From Pseudomonas sp. GGS8 (GTDB lineage: Bacteria > Pseudomonadota > Gammaproteobacteria > Pseudomonadales > Pseudomonadaceae): 64,000 bases of DNA. Below the pieces are notes generated by a model. It was not told where the DNA came from and made no database searches. It worked only from the letters and a program-made list of their open reading frames with translations. Where the stretch lies: contig NZ_JALJWF010000001.1 of NCBI RefSeq assembly GCF_024168645.1, positions 1,169,001 through 1,233,000 on the forward strand, given 5' to 3'. Both the position numbers and the translations under genes were made by a program. Shown piece after piece: positions 9,495-19,320 of the stretch (position 1 is its first letter; each line of letters begins with the position of its first letter).

Positions 9495-10794
9495 CTAAAG
9501 GGCTCCGTGAGCGGGCGTCGAGCAAAGCCGCGACCGCTTCAATAGTAAGGTTGCGAGCGTGCAGCGCACCGAAACCCGGCTTCGCTGCATCGCGAAAATA
9601 GAGGTCGTAGTGACCAGGAGAAACAGCCAGCAAGGTCACTTGAGCAGTGTGCGCGGCCGCGCAGGAACGCGGGCAGCCGGACAGGTGCACGTTCAGCGTC
9701 TGGCGGTGACGTTGCAACAGCGCCGCCAGCTGTCGGGCATCGCCCTTGGTGTCGGCCAGGCCTTTGCCGCAGCCGGTCGAGCCGGTGCAGGCAATGAGAT
9801 GCGCCAGGGCATCATCGGCAGAGCAACGCAGGCCGAGGTGTTCGAGGTTGTGGATAACATGACGCGCGTCGTCACCATGGACACCGGGCACTATCAGGTT
9901 TTGCCAAGGCGTAAAACGCAAGGAGCCGTCCCCCTGTTCGCGGGCCAGTCGTGCGGCGCCTCTGAGCATCGCCGGATTCAGGCGGCCCAGCGGCGGCACC
10001 GCACCGATGTACACACGCCCGGCTTCACGCTGTGGATGAACGCCGATGTGCAAGGCATTTGGACTGGCCTCGCGCTGCGCCCCCTCAATGGACATCAACG
10101 GCACACGTTCGCAGAGACGCGCGACAAACCCGTCGAGCGTGCATTCGGCGAGCAGATGTCGCATGCGGGTCTGCTCGGGGCGCGCCCATTCAAGGAACAA
10201 CTCCAGCACCGCGACCACCAGCACATACCCCTGCTCCAGCGACACTGCACCTACGGGCGGGTCGACAAGGCAACCCGCCAGGCCGAACACAAATACTCGT
10301 TCACCATCTCGTTCAGCAGCCGACAGCCATAGATCATGAGGGTGTTCGAGCATTGCCAGACCTTCGCCGCCATCCAGTTGCACCGCGAACTTGGCGCTGA
10401 GGTCGTGGAAGCGTTCATCGCTTTGCAGCGTGGCGAGGATCTGCTCGGCCAGCGGGCGCGTATCGATCAGCATCTGCTGATCAATGCCGGCGCCGGGGCT
10501 GAGCATCAGATTGCGCACGTCATCGCCCGCCGCGCTGGTCGGGCCGAGCCCGGCCGCCATCAGGCTGTCGATCAAGGCGCCGTGCTCACTGCTGATCCCG
10601 CGAATCTGCAGGTTGGCACGGTTGGTTGCCTCGATCACCCCACCAGCGAAACGCTCGGCGGCATCGGCCACCGCTTCGGCCTGATCGGCCGAGATCGAAC
10701 CCCCATTGAGTTTGATCCGGCAGATGCCGCCGTCCAGCGCCTGGACAATACGCAGCAACCCCGGACAGGCCGAGGGGCGTAAAGCGGAGGACAT
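9487..10794 (-). CDS. cobG: Precorrin-3B synthase
   Basis: A 435-residue protein of the nitrite/sulfite-reductase family. CobG uses an Fe-S cluster and oxygen to hydroxylate precorrin-3A to precorrin-3B, the hallmark step of the aerobic route. Two cysteine motifs for the 4Fe-4S cluster are visible near the C terminus (CTGSTGCGKGLAD and LSGCPRSCAAAH). First gene of the cobGHIJ operon. I start it at the ATG at 10794; an upstream in-frame TTG at 10809 would add five residues. No cobalamin riboswitch is evident in the 150 bases upstream. Confidence 0.92.
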   Translation of the reverse strand: MSSALRPSACPGLLRIVQALDGGICRIKLNGGSISADQAEAVADAAERFAGGVIEATNRANLQIRGISSEHGALIDSLMAAGLGPTSAAGDDVRNLMLSPGAGIDQQMLIDTRPLAEQILATLQSDERFHDLSAKFAVQLDGGEGLAMLEHPHDLWLSAAERDGERVFVFGLAGCLVDPPVGAVSLEQGYVLVVAVLELFLEWARPEQTRMRHLLAECTLDGFVARLCERVPLMSIEGAQREASPNALHIGVHPQREAGRVYIGAVPPLGRLNPAMLRGAARLAREQGDGSLRFTPWQNLIVPGVHGDDARHVIHNLEHLGLRCSADDALAHLIACTGSTGCGKGLADTKGDARQLAALLQRHRQTLNVHLSGCPRSCAAAHTAQVTLLAVSPGHYDLYFRDAAKPGFGALHARNLTIEAVAALLDARSRSPLDA

Positions 10795-10950
10795 CGGGCG
10801 TTCGTTCAATGAGTGACCGGCTGACTGGATGCACGTGGAGGGCGAAGGGCTGCCATTATGCCTGCTTTGCTCGATCGCATGAAAAGTCTGCCGGTCGGAA
10901 ACGCTGCCGAAATATCAATCAGGCAAAAGAAGGCTTCGGCCTGCGCGGAA

Positions 10951-11604
10951 TCAGAGTTCGTACTCGCTGAACTCGAGCGCAAGGGCCAGGGCTTCTTTTT
11001 CCACGGTGTGTCGAATGGCGTCCATGTCTCGACGCTTGATCTCCAGCCGCCGAATCCGGATATCCAGTTGAGACAGACTCTGATCTATTGTCCAGAACAG
11101 GTAGGGTGTCGTGATACCCAGCTTGATCAACCTGACATGACTGACCACCATCTCCAGATCGCCGTTAGGCTTATAACTGACCGGGACGATGTTGAATCCA
11201 AATATTTTCCCGCTCAAACCCGCGATCTTCGTCAGCAATTCGGCGTCACTCTCCAGCTTTCCGAGTACTGACTCAATCTGTGCTATTTGAGCGCTCGAGA
11301 GGTAGGGACGTGCCACTTTCAACCAGGCCTGTTTCAAACTCCCCGAGAACTGCGGCTTGATGTACTCGACCGGCTCGGCAAGCGTCCAGTCCATTGACCA
11401 GAACATACCGGCGTAATGGTCGAACCAGGGCCCCGGCTGCGTCTCGCTCCTTGCGACTTTATCCGCGCCATGCTGGGCCAGAAAAATGCAGTTTTTGACA
11501 AAGCCATTGTCGGCGACGGTCTGGCCAGCCGTGCCGATCAGCAGCACATTATTTATCATCAGTGCATCATGTTCGATGACACCTTTAGCTAACACGTTAT
11601 CCAT
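10951..11604 (-). CDS. Hypothetical protein between cobG and cobL
   Basis: A 217-residue protein that I do not recognise. The N terminus ([20 protein letters not shown]) looks like beta strands; the C-terminal third is charged and likely helical ([16 protein letters not shown]), possibly a short coiled coil. No signal peptide or membrane span. It lies between two divergent cobalamin operons that are adjacent in P. aeruginosa as I remember it, and has AT-rich DNA upstream (11605-11740). This suggests an inserted gene unrelated to corrin synthesis; function unknown. Confidence 0.7.
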   Translation of the reverse strand: MDNVLAKGVIEHDALMINNVLLIGTAGQTVADNGFVKNCIFLAQHGADKVARSETQPGPWFDHYAGMFWSMDWTLAEPVEYIKPQFSGSLKQAWLKVARPYLSSAQIAQIESVLGKLESDAELLTKIAGLSGKIFGFNIVPVSYKPNGDLEMVVSHVRLIKLGITTPYLFWTIDQSLSQLDIRIRRLEIKRRDMDAIRHTVEKEALALALEFSEYEL

Positions 11605-11853
11605 ATAAGTTTCTTTTCATCCTTGATAGTGTCGCGACCAACTTTAACCATTGGCCAAATATTTAATACATATAAGATTGCGCAAACTGAACAAAAACCA
11701 AACTACCAAAACAATCATTACAACGGACAGCTTTTCGTCAACATTAAGTGTCTGCAACCTGAAGTACGCTTTCCCGGCCATGGACCAGCGTCAGATGACA
11801 GAAGCCGCGCTATCATGTCGCCTTTGACGATGAACATTGGATTAAGGAACAAC

Positions 11854-13065
11854 ATGGCCTCCTGGCTGACAGTAGTGGGAATCGGCGAAGACGGCTTCAA
11901 GGGTCTGGGCAAAAATGCCCGACACGCCCTGTTGCGCGCTACGCGGATCGTTGGCGGCCAGCGACAACTGGATTTGCTGCCGGCCTGCATCCGTGGCGAG
12001 CGGCAGCTATGGCCCAGCCCTTTCGCCCTTGAACCCGTTCTGGCGCTGCGTGGCGAATCGGTCTGTGTGCTGGCCAGCGGTGATCCGATGTTCTTTGGTG
12101 TCGGCGCCAGCCTTGCCCGGCAAGTGCCCAACGCTGAAATGCTGGTCCTGCCAGCGCCCTCCTCCTGCTCGCTTGCTGCGGCGCGAATGGGCTGGCCGTT
12201 GCAGGAGGTGGTGACGCTTTCAGTGGTTGCCCGGCCCCTCGCCGCACTCAACGCGCAGTTGTTCAGCGGCGTGCGTTTGCTGGTGCTGAGCAATGACGGT
12301 CAGAGTCCGGCGGCTATCGCGGCGCTGCTGCGTGAACGCGGTTTCGGGCCGAGTCGCCTCACCGTGCTGGAACATCTGGGCGGCAACGCCGAACGCCGCA
12401 TCGAGGGCGTAGCCAACGACTGGAGCGACCCAGCGATTGCCGATCTGAACCTGATCGCCATTGAATGTATTGCTGAAACAAACACACCGCGCCTGTCGCG
12501 CCTGGCCGGCCTGCCAGACTCGGCCTTTCAGCACGACGGCCAACTGACCAAGCGCGACGTGCGCGCCATCACCCTCGCCCGCCTTGCACCGACACCCGGC
12601 GAACTGCTGTGGGACGTTGGCGCCGGCAGCGGTTCGATCGGCATCGAATGGATGCGCGCTCACCCGAGTTGCCGGGCGCTGGCCATCGAAGCGGATGAAG
12701 GGCGGCAGTTGTTGATCGAACATAACCGCGACGCCTTGGGCGTTCCCGGCCTGCAACTGATTCGCGGCAACGCGCCGCAAGCCCTGAGCGGGCTCGAACG
12801 CCCGGACGCAATTTTCATCGGTGGCGGGGTCACCCGTGAGGGCGTGCTCGACACTTGCTGGACGCAACTCAAACCCGGCGGCCGGCTGATCGCCAACGCC
12901 GTGACCCTGCAAAGCGAAGTGACCTTGATGGCTTGGCGCGAACGGCATGGCGGAGAACTGACCCGCATTCACGTCGCTCAGGCGCAACCGCTGGGCGAGT
13001 TCGATACCTGGCGTCAGGCGCTGCCGATTACCTTGCTGGATGTGACGAAACCCCTCGATGCGTGA
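11854..13065 (+). CDS. cobL: Precorrin-6Y C5,15-methyltransferase (decarboxylating), CbiE-CbiT fusion
   Basis: A 403-residue bifunctional enzyme that methylates precorrin-6B at C5 and C15 and removes the acetate carboxyl at C12. Residues 1-~205 are a CbiE-type tetrapyrrole methylase (opens [21 protein letters not shown]). Residues ~225-403 are a CbiT-type Rossmann methyltransferase with the SAM loop [10 protein letters not shown] near residue 252. The start at 11854 gives the family N terminus and follows an AAGGA site; the frame is open upstream to 11623, but that extension looks non-coding. First gene of cobL-cbiD-cobK. Confidence 0.94.
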   Translation: MASWLTVVGIGEDGFKGLGKNARHALLRATRIVGGQRQLDLLPACIRGERQLWPSPFALEPVLALRGESVCVLASGDPMFFGVGASLARQVPNAEMLVLPAPSSCSLAAARMGWPLQEVVTLSVVARPLAALNAQLFSGVRLLVLSNDGQSPAAIAALLRERGFGPSRLTVLEHLGGNAERRIEGVANDWSDPAIADLNLIAIECIAETNTPRLSRLAGLPDSAFQHDGQLTKRDVRAITLARLAPTPGELLWDVGAGSGSIGIEWMRAHPSCRALAIEADEGRQLLIEHNRDALGVPGLQLIRGNAPQALSGLERPDAIFIGGGVTREGVLDTCWTQLKPGGRLIANAVTLQSEVTLMAWRERHGGELTRIHVAQAQPLGEFDTWRQALPITLLDVTKPLDA

Positions 13066-14155
13066 CGAAACCGCCGAACAACCCGCCCCGCTGCGCAGCG
13101 GCCTGACCACCGGCAGCTGCGCCACCGCCACCAGCCTCGCAGCGGCCCGCCTGCTGCTCAGCGGCGTGGAAGCGGACGCCGTCGAGATCATTCTGCCCAA
13201 GGGTAAACGGGTGCAAATGCGTCTGGAATTCTGTCGACTGACGGACGACGGTGCCGAAGCCGGAACGATCAAGGACGCCGGCGACGACCCGGACGTGACC
13301 CATGGCGCCCTGCTGTTTTCCCAGGTGCGCCTGCACAGCGAACCGGGCATCCGCTTCAGCGCCGGCCGTGGCGTGGGCACCGTCACCCGGCCCGGTCTGG
13401 TGCTGAACGTCGGCGAGCCGGCAATCAACCCGGTGCCGCGCAAGATGATCACCGACCACCTGACGTTGCTGGCCGAGGAGCTGGATTACCAGGGCGGCTT
13501 CGAGGTCACGGTGAACGTCGAAGACGGCGAAGCCCTGGCGCTGAAAACCATGAACCCGCGACTGGGCATTCTCGGCGGCCTGTCGATCCTCGGCACCAGC
13601 GGCATCGTCCGGCCATTCTCCTGCGCGGCCTACATCGCCTCGATCCACCAAGGCATCGACGTCGCCAAAACCAACGGTTACCTGCACATCGCCGCGTGCA
13701 CCGGCAACGCCAGCGAAGACACCATGCGTCGGGTCTACGACTTGCCGGAAATCGCCCTGATCGAAATGGGCGACTTCGTCGGCGCGGTGCTCAAGCACCT
13801 GCGCAAAGTGCCTGTGGATAAACTCAGCCTGTGCGGCGGCTTCGGCAAGATCAGCAAACTGGCGGCCGGGCACATGGATTTGCACAGTCGGCATTCAAGC
13901 ATCGACCTGCCGCAACTGGCTGAATGGGCCGCAGCAGTCGGTGCCGATGCGGCGTTGCAACAGGCGATCCGCGAAGCCAATACCAGTCAGCAAGCCTTGG
14001 CCATGGCCAGCGCCGCCGGGATCGCCCTCGGCGACGCGGTGTGTCAGCACGCCCTGGACTTTGCCCGCAGCGTGGTGCCGGCGCAGGTTCAGGTCGAAGT
14101 GTTCGCCATCGATCGCCAGGGCGGGATTGTCGGCCATGCGGGAGTATTTCAATGA
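13058..14155 (+). CDS. cbiD: Cobalt-precorrin-5B C1-methyltransferase
   Basis: A 365-residue CbiD-family protein that methylates C1 of the corrin precursor. The typical opening [18 protein letters not shown] is present, as is [12 protein letters not shown] and the C-terminal glycine-rich [17 protein letters not shown]. It overlaps cobL by eight bases and cobK by four. CbiD belongs to the anaerobic pathway; here it would replace the aerobic CobF, which I do not see in the window. Confidence 0.95.
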   Translation: MRDETAEQPAPLRSGLTTGSCATATSLAAARLLLSGVEADAVEIILPKGKRVQMRLEFCRLTDDGAEAGTIKDAGDDPDVTHGALLFSQVRLHSEPGIRFSAGRGVGTVTRPGLVLNVGEPAINPVPRKMITDHLTLLAEELDYQGGFEVTVNVEDGEALALKTMNPRLGILGGLSILGTSGIVRPFSCAAYIASIHQGIDVAKTNGYLHIAACTGNASEDTMRRVYDLPEIALIEMGDFVGAVLKHLRKVPVDKLSLCGGFGKISKLAAGHMDLHSRHSSIDLPQLAEWAAAVGADAALQQAIREANTSQQALAMASAAGIALGDAVCQHALDFARSVVPAQVQVEVFAIDRQGGIVGHAGVFQ

Positions 14156-14880
14156 AGCGCGTGTTGTTGCTCGGCGGCGTCACTGAGGCATTGGCCATCG
14201 CCCGAACCCTCGGGCCGGAGCACATCTACAGCCTGGCTGGCGTCGGTCGTGTGCCGACGGATCTGAACTGTCAGGTCCGCGTTGGCGGCTATGGCGGCGC
14301 TGAAGGTCTGGCGCAGTTCATTCGTGACGAAGGCATTGACCTGCTGCTGGATGCGACCCATCCCTACGCAGCCCAAATCAGCCACAACGCCGCTATTGCC
14401 GCGAAGTCGAGCGGCATTGCCTGCTGGGCCCTGCGTCGTCCGGCCTGGCAGCCACAAGCCGGAGATGACTGGCGCGAAGTCAGCGACTGGGCCGAGCTGA
14501 TCGACGCGCTGAAACCCTTTCGCCGACCGCTGTTCACCCTCGGTCGCGAACCGCTGCAACACCTGCACGAAATCCCGCCGGAGCAATTCTGGACGTTGCG
14601 GGCACTGGACGTTTATCCGGGCAACGAGCGCTGCGAAGTGATCGGCGCGCGTGGGCCGTTTCTGATCGAGGACGAACGCAAGCTGTTCGAACGCCGGCAG
14701 ATCGACGTGCTGATCAGCAAAAACAGCGGCAGCACCGCCACCGAACCGAAACTGGAAGTGGCGCGGGAGCGTGGAGTGCCGGTGCTGGTGTTGAAGCGGC
14801 CGGTATTACCGGAGGTTGAGCGGGAGTTTGGGGCAGTGGATGAAGTCTTGCTAGCTTTGTCAGCGTCAGACATTTCCTGA
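14152..14880 (+). CDS. cobK: Precorrin-6A reductase
   Basis: A 242-residue NAD(P)H-dependent reductase that reduces a ring double bond of precorrin-6A. Family features: [17 protein letters not shown] nucleotide-binding start, [14 protein letters not shown], and [14 protein letters not shown] near the C terminus. The ATG overlaps the cbiD stop (ATGA), which fixes the start although the frame is open further upstream. Last gene of cobL-cbiD-cobK. Confidence 0.95.
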   Translation: MKRVLLLGGVTEALAIARTLGPEHIYSLAGVGRVPTDLNCQVRVGGYGGAEGLAQFIRDEGIDLLLDATHPYAAQISHNAAIAAKSSGIACWALRRPAWQPQAGDDWREVSDWAELIDALKPFRRPLFTLGREPLQHLHEIPPEQFWTLRALDVYPGNERCEVIGARGPFLIEDERKLFERRQIDVLISKNSGSTATEPKLEVARERGVPVLVLKRPVLPEVEREFGAVDEVLLALSASDIS

Positions 14881-15031
14881 ACCTGAACGACCTCGCGATT
14901 TTGCCGACAACTTTCCAGGAGCGGGCCGACTGTTCCCGGCAAGCGCTTCAACTCTATATTCAATTCCCCTGATCCTAGCTTGCAACACCACCCATGCCAC
15001 TCATGGGTAAGGCCCCCAGGCTGTTTATGAA

Positions 15032-15184
15032 ATGCGTGTTCATTACGGCCCCGGCTACAGGATGTATTTCACTCGTCGAGGGGCAGTGGTCTATCTGCTG
15101 CTGGTGGGCGGTGACAAGTCGACTCAAAAACGAGATATCAAACGCGCTCTTCAAATGGCGCAAAACATCGGAAATGAGGAGTAA
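15032..15184 (+). pseudogene. Truncated RelE/HigB-type toxin (C-terminal remnant)
   Basis: The 50-codon frame MRVHYGPGYRMYFTRRG...LLLVGGDKSTQKRDI matches the C-terminal half of addiction-module killer proteins of the RelE/HigB class, which are usually about 100 residues. The N-terminal half is not found upstream. The DNA just before it (MGKAP then a shifted VYE) looks like a degraded, frameshifted version of the expected sequence. The reading frame stops at 15008-15010. The antitoxin gene follows three bases later. Probably inactive. Confidence 0.7.
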
Positions 15185-15187
15185 ATC

Positions 15188-15478
15188 ATGGCCGAACAAT
15201 TCACCCGATTCGACGCCGCCGAATTTCTGAAGACGCCGGAAGAAATGGCCGCCTATCTGGATGCCTGCTTTGAAGAAGATGCAGGTGACGGAGTACTCAT
15301 ACGTGCCGCACTCAACGACATCGCTCGGGCAAAAGGCATGACGCAGATTGCCCGTGATGCCGGGTTGGGTCGCGAGAGCCTCTACAAAGCATTGGGCAGC
15401 ACTGGCAACCCGGAATTCGCGACTATCATGAAGGTGATGAAAGCATTAGGCCTGCGGCTGCATGCCAGCGCTATCTGA
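15188..15478 (+). CDS. Addiction-module antidote protein, HigA-like
   Basis: A 96-residue HTH protein of the antidote family that pairs with RelE/HigB-like killer proteins. The sequence TQIARDAGLGRESLYKALG is a clear helix-turn-helix, followed by PEFATIMKVMKALGLRL, the conserved C-terminal segment. It would bind its own promoter and, normally, the toxin. A GAGGAG site inside the end of the toxin remnant serves the start, as in an intact two-gene operon. With the toxin truncated, this is probably an orphan antitoxin. Confidence 0.85.
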   Translation: MAEQFTRFDAAEFLKTPEEMAAYLDACFEEDAGDGVLIRAALNDIARAKGMTQIARDAGLGRESLYKALGSTGNPEFATIMKVMKALGLRLHASAI

Positions 15479-15577
15479 TTGCACTGCGACACCACACCGC
15501 ACGCAGCCTTTTTACTTATCATCCCTGATCAGGCTAAATAGCCACGCCTGATCGCCCACTCAACCGGATCTGCCCTC

Positions 15578-15976
15578 ATGTCCCGACAACGGCTCGCATT
15601 TGCCTGGATCGCCTGCTTTGCAGTGCTGTTCAACATGCTCGCCATGCCGATGTCCGGAGCGATGGCGCAGACGACGAAATCGCCTGCCGAACAGTTGCTG
15701 TGGGGCAGCTTCTGCTCGTCCAGCGGCACGAAGCTGGTGGCGATTTCCCTGGGTGACATCGAGCAGAAAGCCCCGCAGAACGACGATCATTCCAACATGC
15801 AGCATTGTTGGTGTTGCTCGGGCTCCGCGCCGTTGGTGGCGTTGCCGGGGCATGCGCCGCAGTTGTATTACGCGCGATTCGACGCCAATCGAAGTGTGCC
15901 GCCCGCCACGCTCGACACTCCCACACCGCGCCAGCAATGGCCGAGTCTCAACCCCCGCGCGTCCCCTCTGGTGTGA
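15578..15976 (+). CDS. DUF2946 family protein (copper-associated)
   Basis: A 132-residue small exported or membrane-anchored protein. The N-terminal hydrophobic segment FAWIACFAVLFNMLAMPMSGAMA is a signal peptide or anchor. The middle has a Cys/His cluster (HSNMQHCWCCSG) that could bind copper. DUF2946 proteins commonly sit beside TonB-dependent copper receptors and copper chaperones, as here. Molecular role unknown. Confidence 0.8.
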   Translation: MSRQRLAFAWIACFAVLFNMLAMPMSGAMAQTTKSPAEQLLWGSFCSSSGTKLVAISLGDIEQKAPQNDDHSNMQHCWCCSGSAPLVALPGHAPQLYYARFDANRSVPPATLDTPTPRQQWPSLNPRASPLV

Positions 15977-16024
15977 TTCCTTCTCGCAATTGACCTGCGT
16001 TTTGAATCGTTCTGGAGAACTGCC

Positions 16025-16504
16025 ATGTTGAACAAACTCATCGTCCTGGCTGTGTTGCTGCTGCCTGCCTGTTTTGCCAATGCCCACGAATACAAGGTTG
16101 GCGAACTTGAGATCGCCCATCCGTGGTCGCAGGAATTACCGCCCAACGCGCCCACCGTCGCGGCGTATTTCGTGATTCACAACAGTGGCAAAACCGCTGA
16201 CCGGCTGCTCAGCGTCGGATCGCCGATATCCGGCAAAGCCGAGCTGCACGAACATGTGATGCAAAACGATCTGATGAAAATGCAGCAAGTGCCCAGCGTC
16301 GAGATTCCGGCTGGCGGCGATGTCACCTTCGCGCCGATGGCGTACCACGTGATGCTGCTGGAGTTGAAAGACCGCAGCCTGTTGAGCGACGGCAAGCGCT
16401 TCCCGCTGACGATGCACTTCGAGAAGTCCGGCGATGTGACGGTCGAGGTCTCGGTGCAGAAAAAGGCACCGGACGGCATGCAAGAGCATATGCACGCCCA
16501 GTAA
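16025..16504 (+). CDS. Periplasmic copper chaperone, PCu(A)C family
   Basis: A 159-residue protein with a cleavable signal peptide (LIVLAVLLLPACFANA) and the cupredoxin-like PCu(A)C fold. The Cu(I) ligand pattern is visible: LHEHVMQNDLMKMQQV (His, Met), then MAYHVMLL (HxM) downstream. Such proteins carry copper in the periplasm, for example towards cytochrome oxidase. The His/Met-rich tail (MQEHMHAQ) could bind more metal. GGAG precedes the start. It lies between two DUF2946 genes and upstream of oprC, so copper acquisition is the likely context. Confidence 0.88.
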   Translation: MLNKLIVLAVLLLPACFANAHEYKVGELEIAHPWSQELPPNAPTVAAYFVIHNSGKTADRLLSVGSPISGKAELHEHVMQNDLMKMQQVPSVEIPAGGDVTFAPMAYHVMLLELKDRSLLSDGKRFPLTMHFEKSGDVTVEVSVQKKAPDGMQEHMHAQ

Positions 16505-16525
16505 TCGACCCCGTTGAAAACGCCT

Positions 16526-16993
16526 ATGCGCCCGTATAGCGCCAGGCCATCCGTGCGCCGCCGTCAGCCAATGAGCCTGACCCGCGGCAGCTGGATCAGC
16601 CTGTTCGCCATGCTGATGATCTTTATCGGCCCGCTGATTTCTCAGTCGATGCCGATGGATTCGCGCGCGGCTGCTTCGAGCATGGCGATGGGCATGTCCA
16701 TGAACATGTCGATGGACATGAGCATGGACATGTCGGCGATGGAGCACGCCGACCACGACGCACAACCCGCCGCCGAACACTGCGCGCCAAAAGCCGAGCA
16801 TCACGCGCTGTGGGAAAAGTGCGGCTATTGCAGCCTGCTGTTCAATTGCCCCGCGCTCACCAGTGGCGCTTCATTCACCGCGTTCGACACCCCGCCCGCC
16901 ACCACCTTCACCACACCCGCCACTCGCCTGGGCCACGCCCGGCAAACCTTCTTCCCCGGCGCCCGCACCCGCGCCCCGCCCATCGTCGCGTAA
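16526..16993 (+). CDS. DUF2946 family protein with Met-rich segment
   Basis: A second DUF2946 protein, about 155 residues. One hydrophobic N-terminal segment (WISLFAMLMIFIGPLISQ) is followed by a striking methionine-rich run (MAMGMSMNMSMDMSMDMS), then His residues and CGYCSLLFNCP. Met-rich and CxxC motifs point to Cu(I) binding. The start is uncertain: ATG at 16526 or ATG at 16571, neither with a strong ribosome site. Placed directly before the copper receptor. Confidence 0.75.
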   Translation: MRPYSARPSVRRRQPMSLTRGSWISLFAMLMIFIGPLISQSMPMDSRAAASSMAMGMSMNMSMDMSMDMSAMEHADHDAQPAAEHCAPKAEHHALWEKCGYCSLLFNCPALTSGASFTAFDTPPATTFTTPATRLGHARQTFFPGARTRAPPIVA

Positions 16994-17077
16994 ACACCCA
17001 CCTCCGATCTCACACGGTTTAGAAGACAGCCGCAGGCTGCCGGCCGTGTCGTTTACGACTGTTCGATGGAAATTGTC

Positions 17078-19195
17078 ATGTCCAGGTTTTCTGCTGACAC
17101 ACGTTTGGGCGCTGCCCAGGCTTCTTTTGCCCTGAACCCATCCCGCGTTCGCTTCAGGCAGGCCACCGCCGCCCTTTGCGGCTTGTTGCTGACACCGTTG
17201 GTGCTCGCCGATGAACACGCCGGCCACACCGAAGAACTGAGCCCGACGGTGATCACCGCCATCGCGCCGAGCTCGCCACTGACCGTCGTCACCAACCCCA
17301 AGGACCCGCGCCAACCGGTGCCGGCCAGCGACGGTGGTGATTATCTGAAGACCATCCCCGGCTTCGCCCTGGTGCGCAACGGCGGCACCAATGGCGATCC
17401 GGTGCTGCGCGGCATGTTCGGCTCGCGCCTGAACATTCTCACCAACGGCAGCATGATGCTCGGCGCCTGCCCCGGCCGGATGGACGCGCCGACCTCGTAC
17501 ATCTCACCGGAAACCTACGACAAACTCACCGTCATCAAAGGCCCGCAAACCGTGCTCTGGGGCCCCGGCGCATCGGCCGGCACCATCCTGTTCGACCGGG
17601 AGCCGGAAAGCTTCGGCGAACTTGGCACCCGGGTGAATGCCAGCGTATTGGCCGGCTCCAACGGCCGCTTCGACAAAGTGCTGGACGCCGCTGCCGGCGG
17701 GCCGTTGGGTTACGTGCGCGTGATCGGCAATACCGCACATTCCGATGACTACAAGGACGGCAACAACGACACCGTGCCGTCACGCTACGACAAGTGGAAC
17801 GGCGATGTCGCACTGGGCTGGACGCCGAACGCCGACACCCTGCTGGAATTGACTGCCGGCAAGGGCGACGGGGAGGCCCGTTACGCCGGGCGCGGCATGG
17901 ACGGTTCACAGTTCTTGCGCGAAAGCCTCGGCCTGCGCTTCGAGCAATCGAACATCGGTGAGGTGCTGGATAAGGTCGAGGCACAGGTCTACTACAACTA
18001 CGCCGACCACGTGATGGACAACTACACCCTGCGCAGGCCGTCCGGTACCGGGATGATGGCCGGCCCCATGGCTTCCAACGTCGACCGCCGGACCCTCGGC
18101 GCGCGGATCAAAGCCACCTGGCGCTGGGCCGATATGCAGTTGATCAGTGGCCTGGACGCGCAGACCAATGAGCACCGCCAACGCAGCGCTATGGGCGTCG
18201 ACACCTACAAGGATGTACCCCGCAACAAGGACGCCGACTTCCACAACTACGGCGTGTTCAGCGAACTGACCTGGTACGCCGCCGACCGTGATCGGCTGAT
18301 TACCGGTGCACGCCTGGACCGTGCTTCGGCCAAGGATTATCGGCAGACCATCGGCTCCGGGATGATGGCCCGCCCTAACCCGACCGCCGACGACACCCGC
18401 GCTGACACCCTGCCCAGCGGTTTCGTGCGTTATGAGCATGACCTGGCCGACAGCCCGACAACGTTGTATGCAGGCCTCGGTCATGCCCAGCGTTTCCCGG
18501 ATTATTGGGAGCTGTTTTCGCCCAACTCAGGCCCCGCCGGTTCGGTGAATGCGTTCGACTCGATCAAACCGGAGAAAACCACCCAGCTCGACTTCGGTCT
18601 GCAATACAAGACCGCCGACCTCGAAGCCTGGGCCTCGGGTTACGTCGGGCAGGTGCGTGACTACATCCTGTTCAACTACACGCCGGGGATGATGGGCGCC
18701 ACCTCGCAAGCCGAGAATATCGACGCGCGAATCATGGGCGGTGAACTCGGTGCGGCCTACAAGCTGACCGCCAACTGGAAAGCCGACGCGACCCTGGCCT
18801 ATGCCTGGGGCAAGAACAGCAGCGACGGCACTGCCCTGCCGCAAATGCCACCGCTGGACGCACGTTTCGGCCTGACCTACAGCGAAGAAAACTGGAGCGC
18901 CGGCGCCTTGTGGCGGGTGGTCGCGGCGCAAAACCGCATCGACCAGAACAAGGGCAACGTGGTCGGCAAAGACTTCGACAAAAGCTCGGGGTTTGGCGTG
19001 TTCTCGCTCAACGGCGCATACCGGATCAATAAGAACTGGAAGGTCAGCAGCGGCGTCGACAACTTGTTTGGCAAGGCCTACGCCGAACACCTGAACCTGG
19101 CCGGCAATGCCGGTTTCGGCTTCCCGGCCAATGATCCGCAAGCCATCAACGAACCGGGGCGCACGCTCTGGACCAAGGTCGACATGAGTTTTTAA
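17078..19195 (+). CDS. oprC: TonB-dependent copper receptor, OprC type
   Basis: A 705-residue outer-membrane receptor. Signal region RFRQATAALCGLLLTPLVLA; plug domain starting near DGGDYLKTIPGFALVRNGG; beta-barrel to the C-terminal aromatic end (TLWTKVDMSF). The plug contains CPGRM, with Cys131 and Met135 giving the CxxxM copper-binding motif of OprC. Preceded by copper-chaperone genes and followed by a PepSY membrane protein. An in-frame ATG at 17066 would add four residues. The CxxxM motif favours copper over other substrates. Confidence 0.92.
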   Translation: MSRFSADTRLGAAQASFALNPSRVRFRQATAALCGLLLTPLVLADEHAGHTEELSPTVITAIAPSSPLTVVTNPKDPRQPVPASDGGDYLKTIPGFALVRNGGTNGDPVLRGMFGSRLNILTNGSMMLGACPGRMDAPTSYISPETYDKLTVIKGPQTVLWGPGASAGTILFDREPESFGELGTRVNASVLAGSNGRFDKVLDAAAGGPLGYVRVIGNTAHSDDYKDGNNDTVPSRYDKWNGDVALGWTPNADTLLELTAGKGDGEARYAGRGMDGSQFLRESLGLRFEQSNIGEVLDKVEAQVYYNYADHVMDNYTLRRPSGTGMMAGPMASNVDRRTLGARIKATWRWADMQLISGLDAQTNEHRQRSAMGVDTYKDVPRNKDADFHNYGVFSELTWYAADRDRLITGARLDRASAKDYRQTIGSGMMARPNPTADDTRADTLPSGFVRYEHDLADSPTTLYAGLGHAQRFPDYWELFSPNSGPAGSVNAFDSIKPEKTTQLDFGLQYKTADLEAWASGYVGQVRDYILFNYTPGMMGATSQAENIDARIMGGELGAAYKLTANWKADATLAYAWGKNSSDGTALPQMPPLDARFGLTYSEENWSAGALWRVVAAQNRIDQNKGNVVGKDFDKSSGFGVFSLNGAYRINKNWKVSSGVDNLFGKAYAEHLNLAGNAGFGFPANDPQAINEPGRTLWTKVDMSF

Positions 19196-19199
19196 GAGC

Positions 19200-19264
19200 A
19201 TCGCGGGCAAGCCCGCTCCCACATGGGCGACGTTGAACCTGTGGGAGCGGGCTTGCCCGCGATC
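19200..19264. repeat. REP-type inverted pair
   Basis: tcgcgggcaagcccgctccc followed 25 bases later by its reverse complement, between oprC and the PepSY gene. Family A of the window (core gcgggcaagcccgctcccaca). Confidence 0.85.
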
Positions 19265-19320
19265 GGTTGCGCAGCAACCGCACTAAACAAGAATGAACCA
19301 CGCCTAGCGGAGCACACCTG

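Noticed and set aside
10795..10950. Possible cobalamin riboswitch before cobG (or between cobG and cobL)
   Set aside because: No B12-box-like conserved core or the expected multi-stem layout could be read in either strand.
12220..13894. Long minus-strand open frames opposite cobL and cbiD
   Set aside because: Antisense shadows of GC-rich coding genes; low-complexity composition and no recognisable domains.
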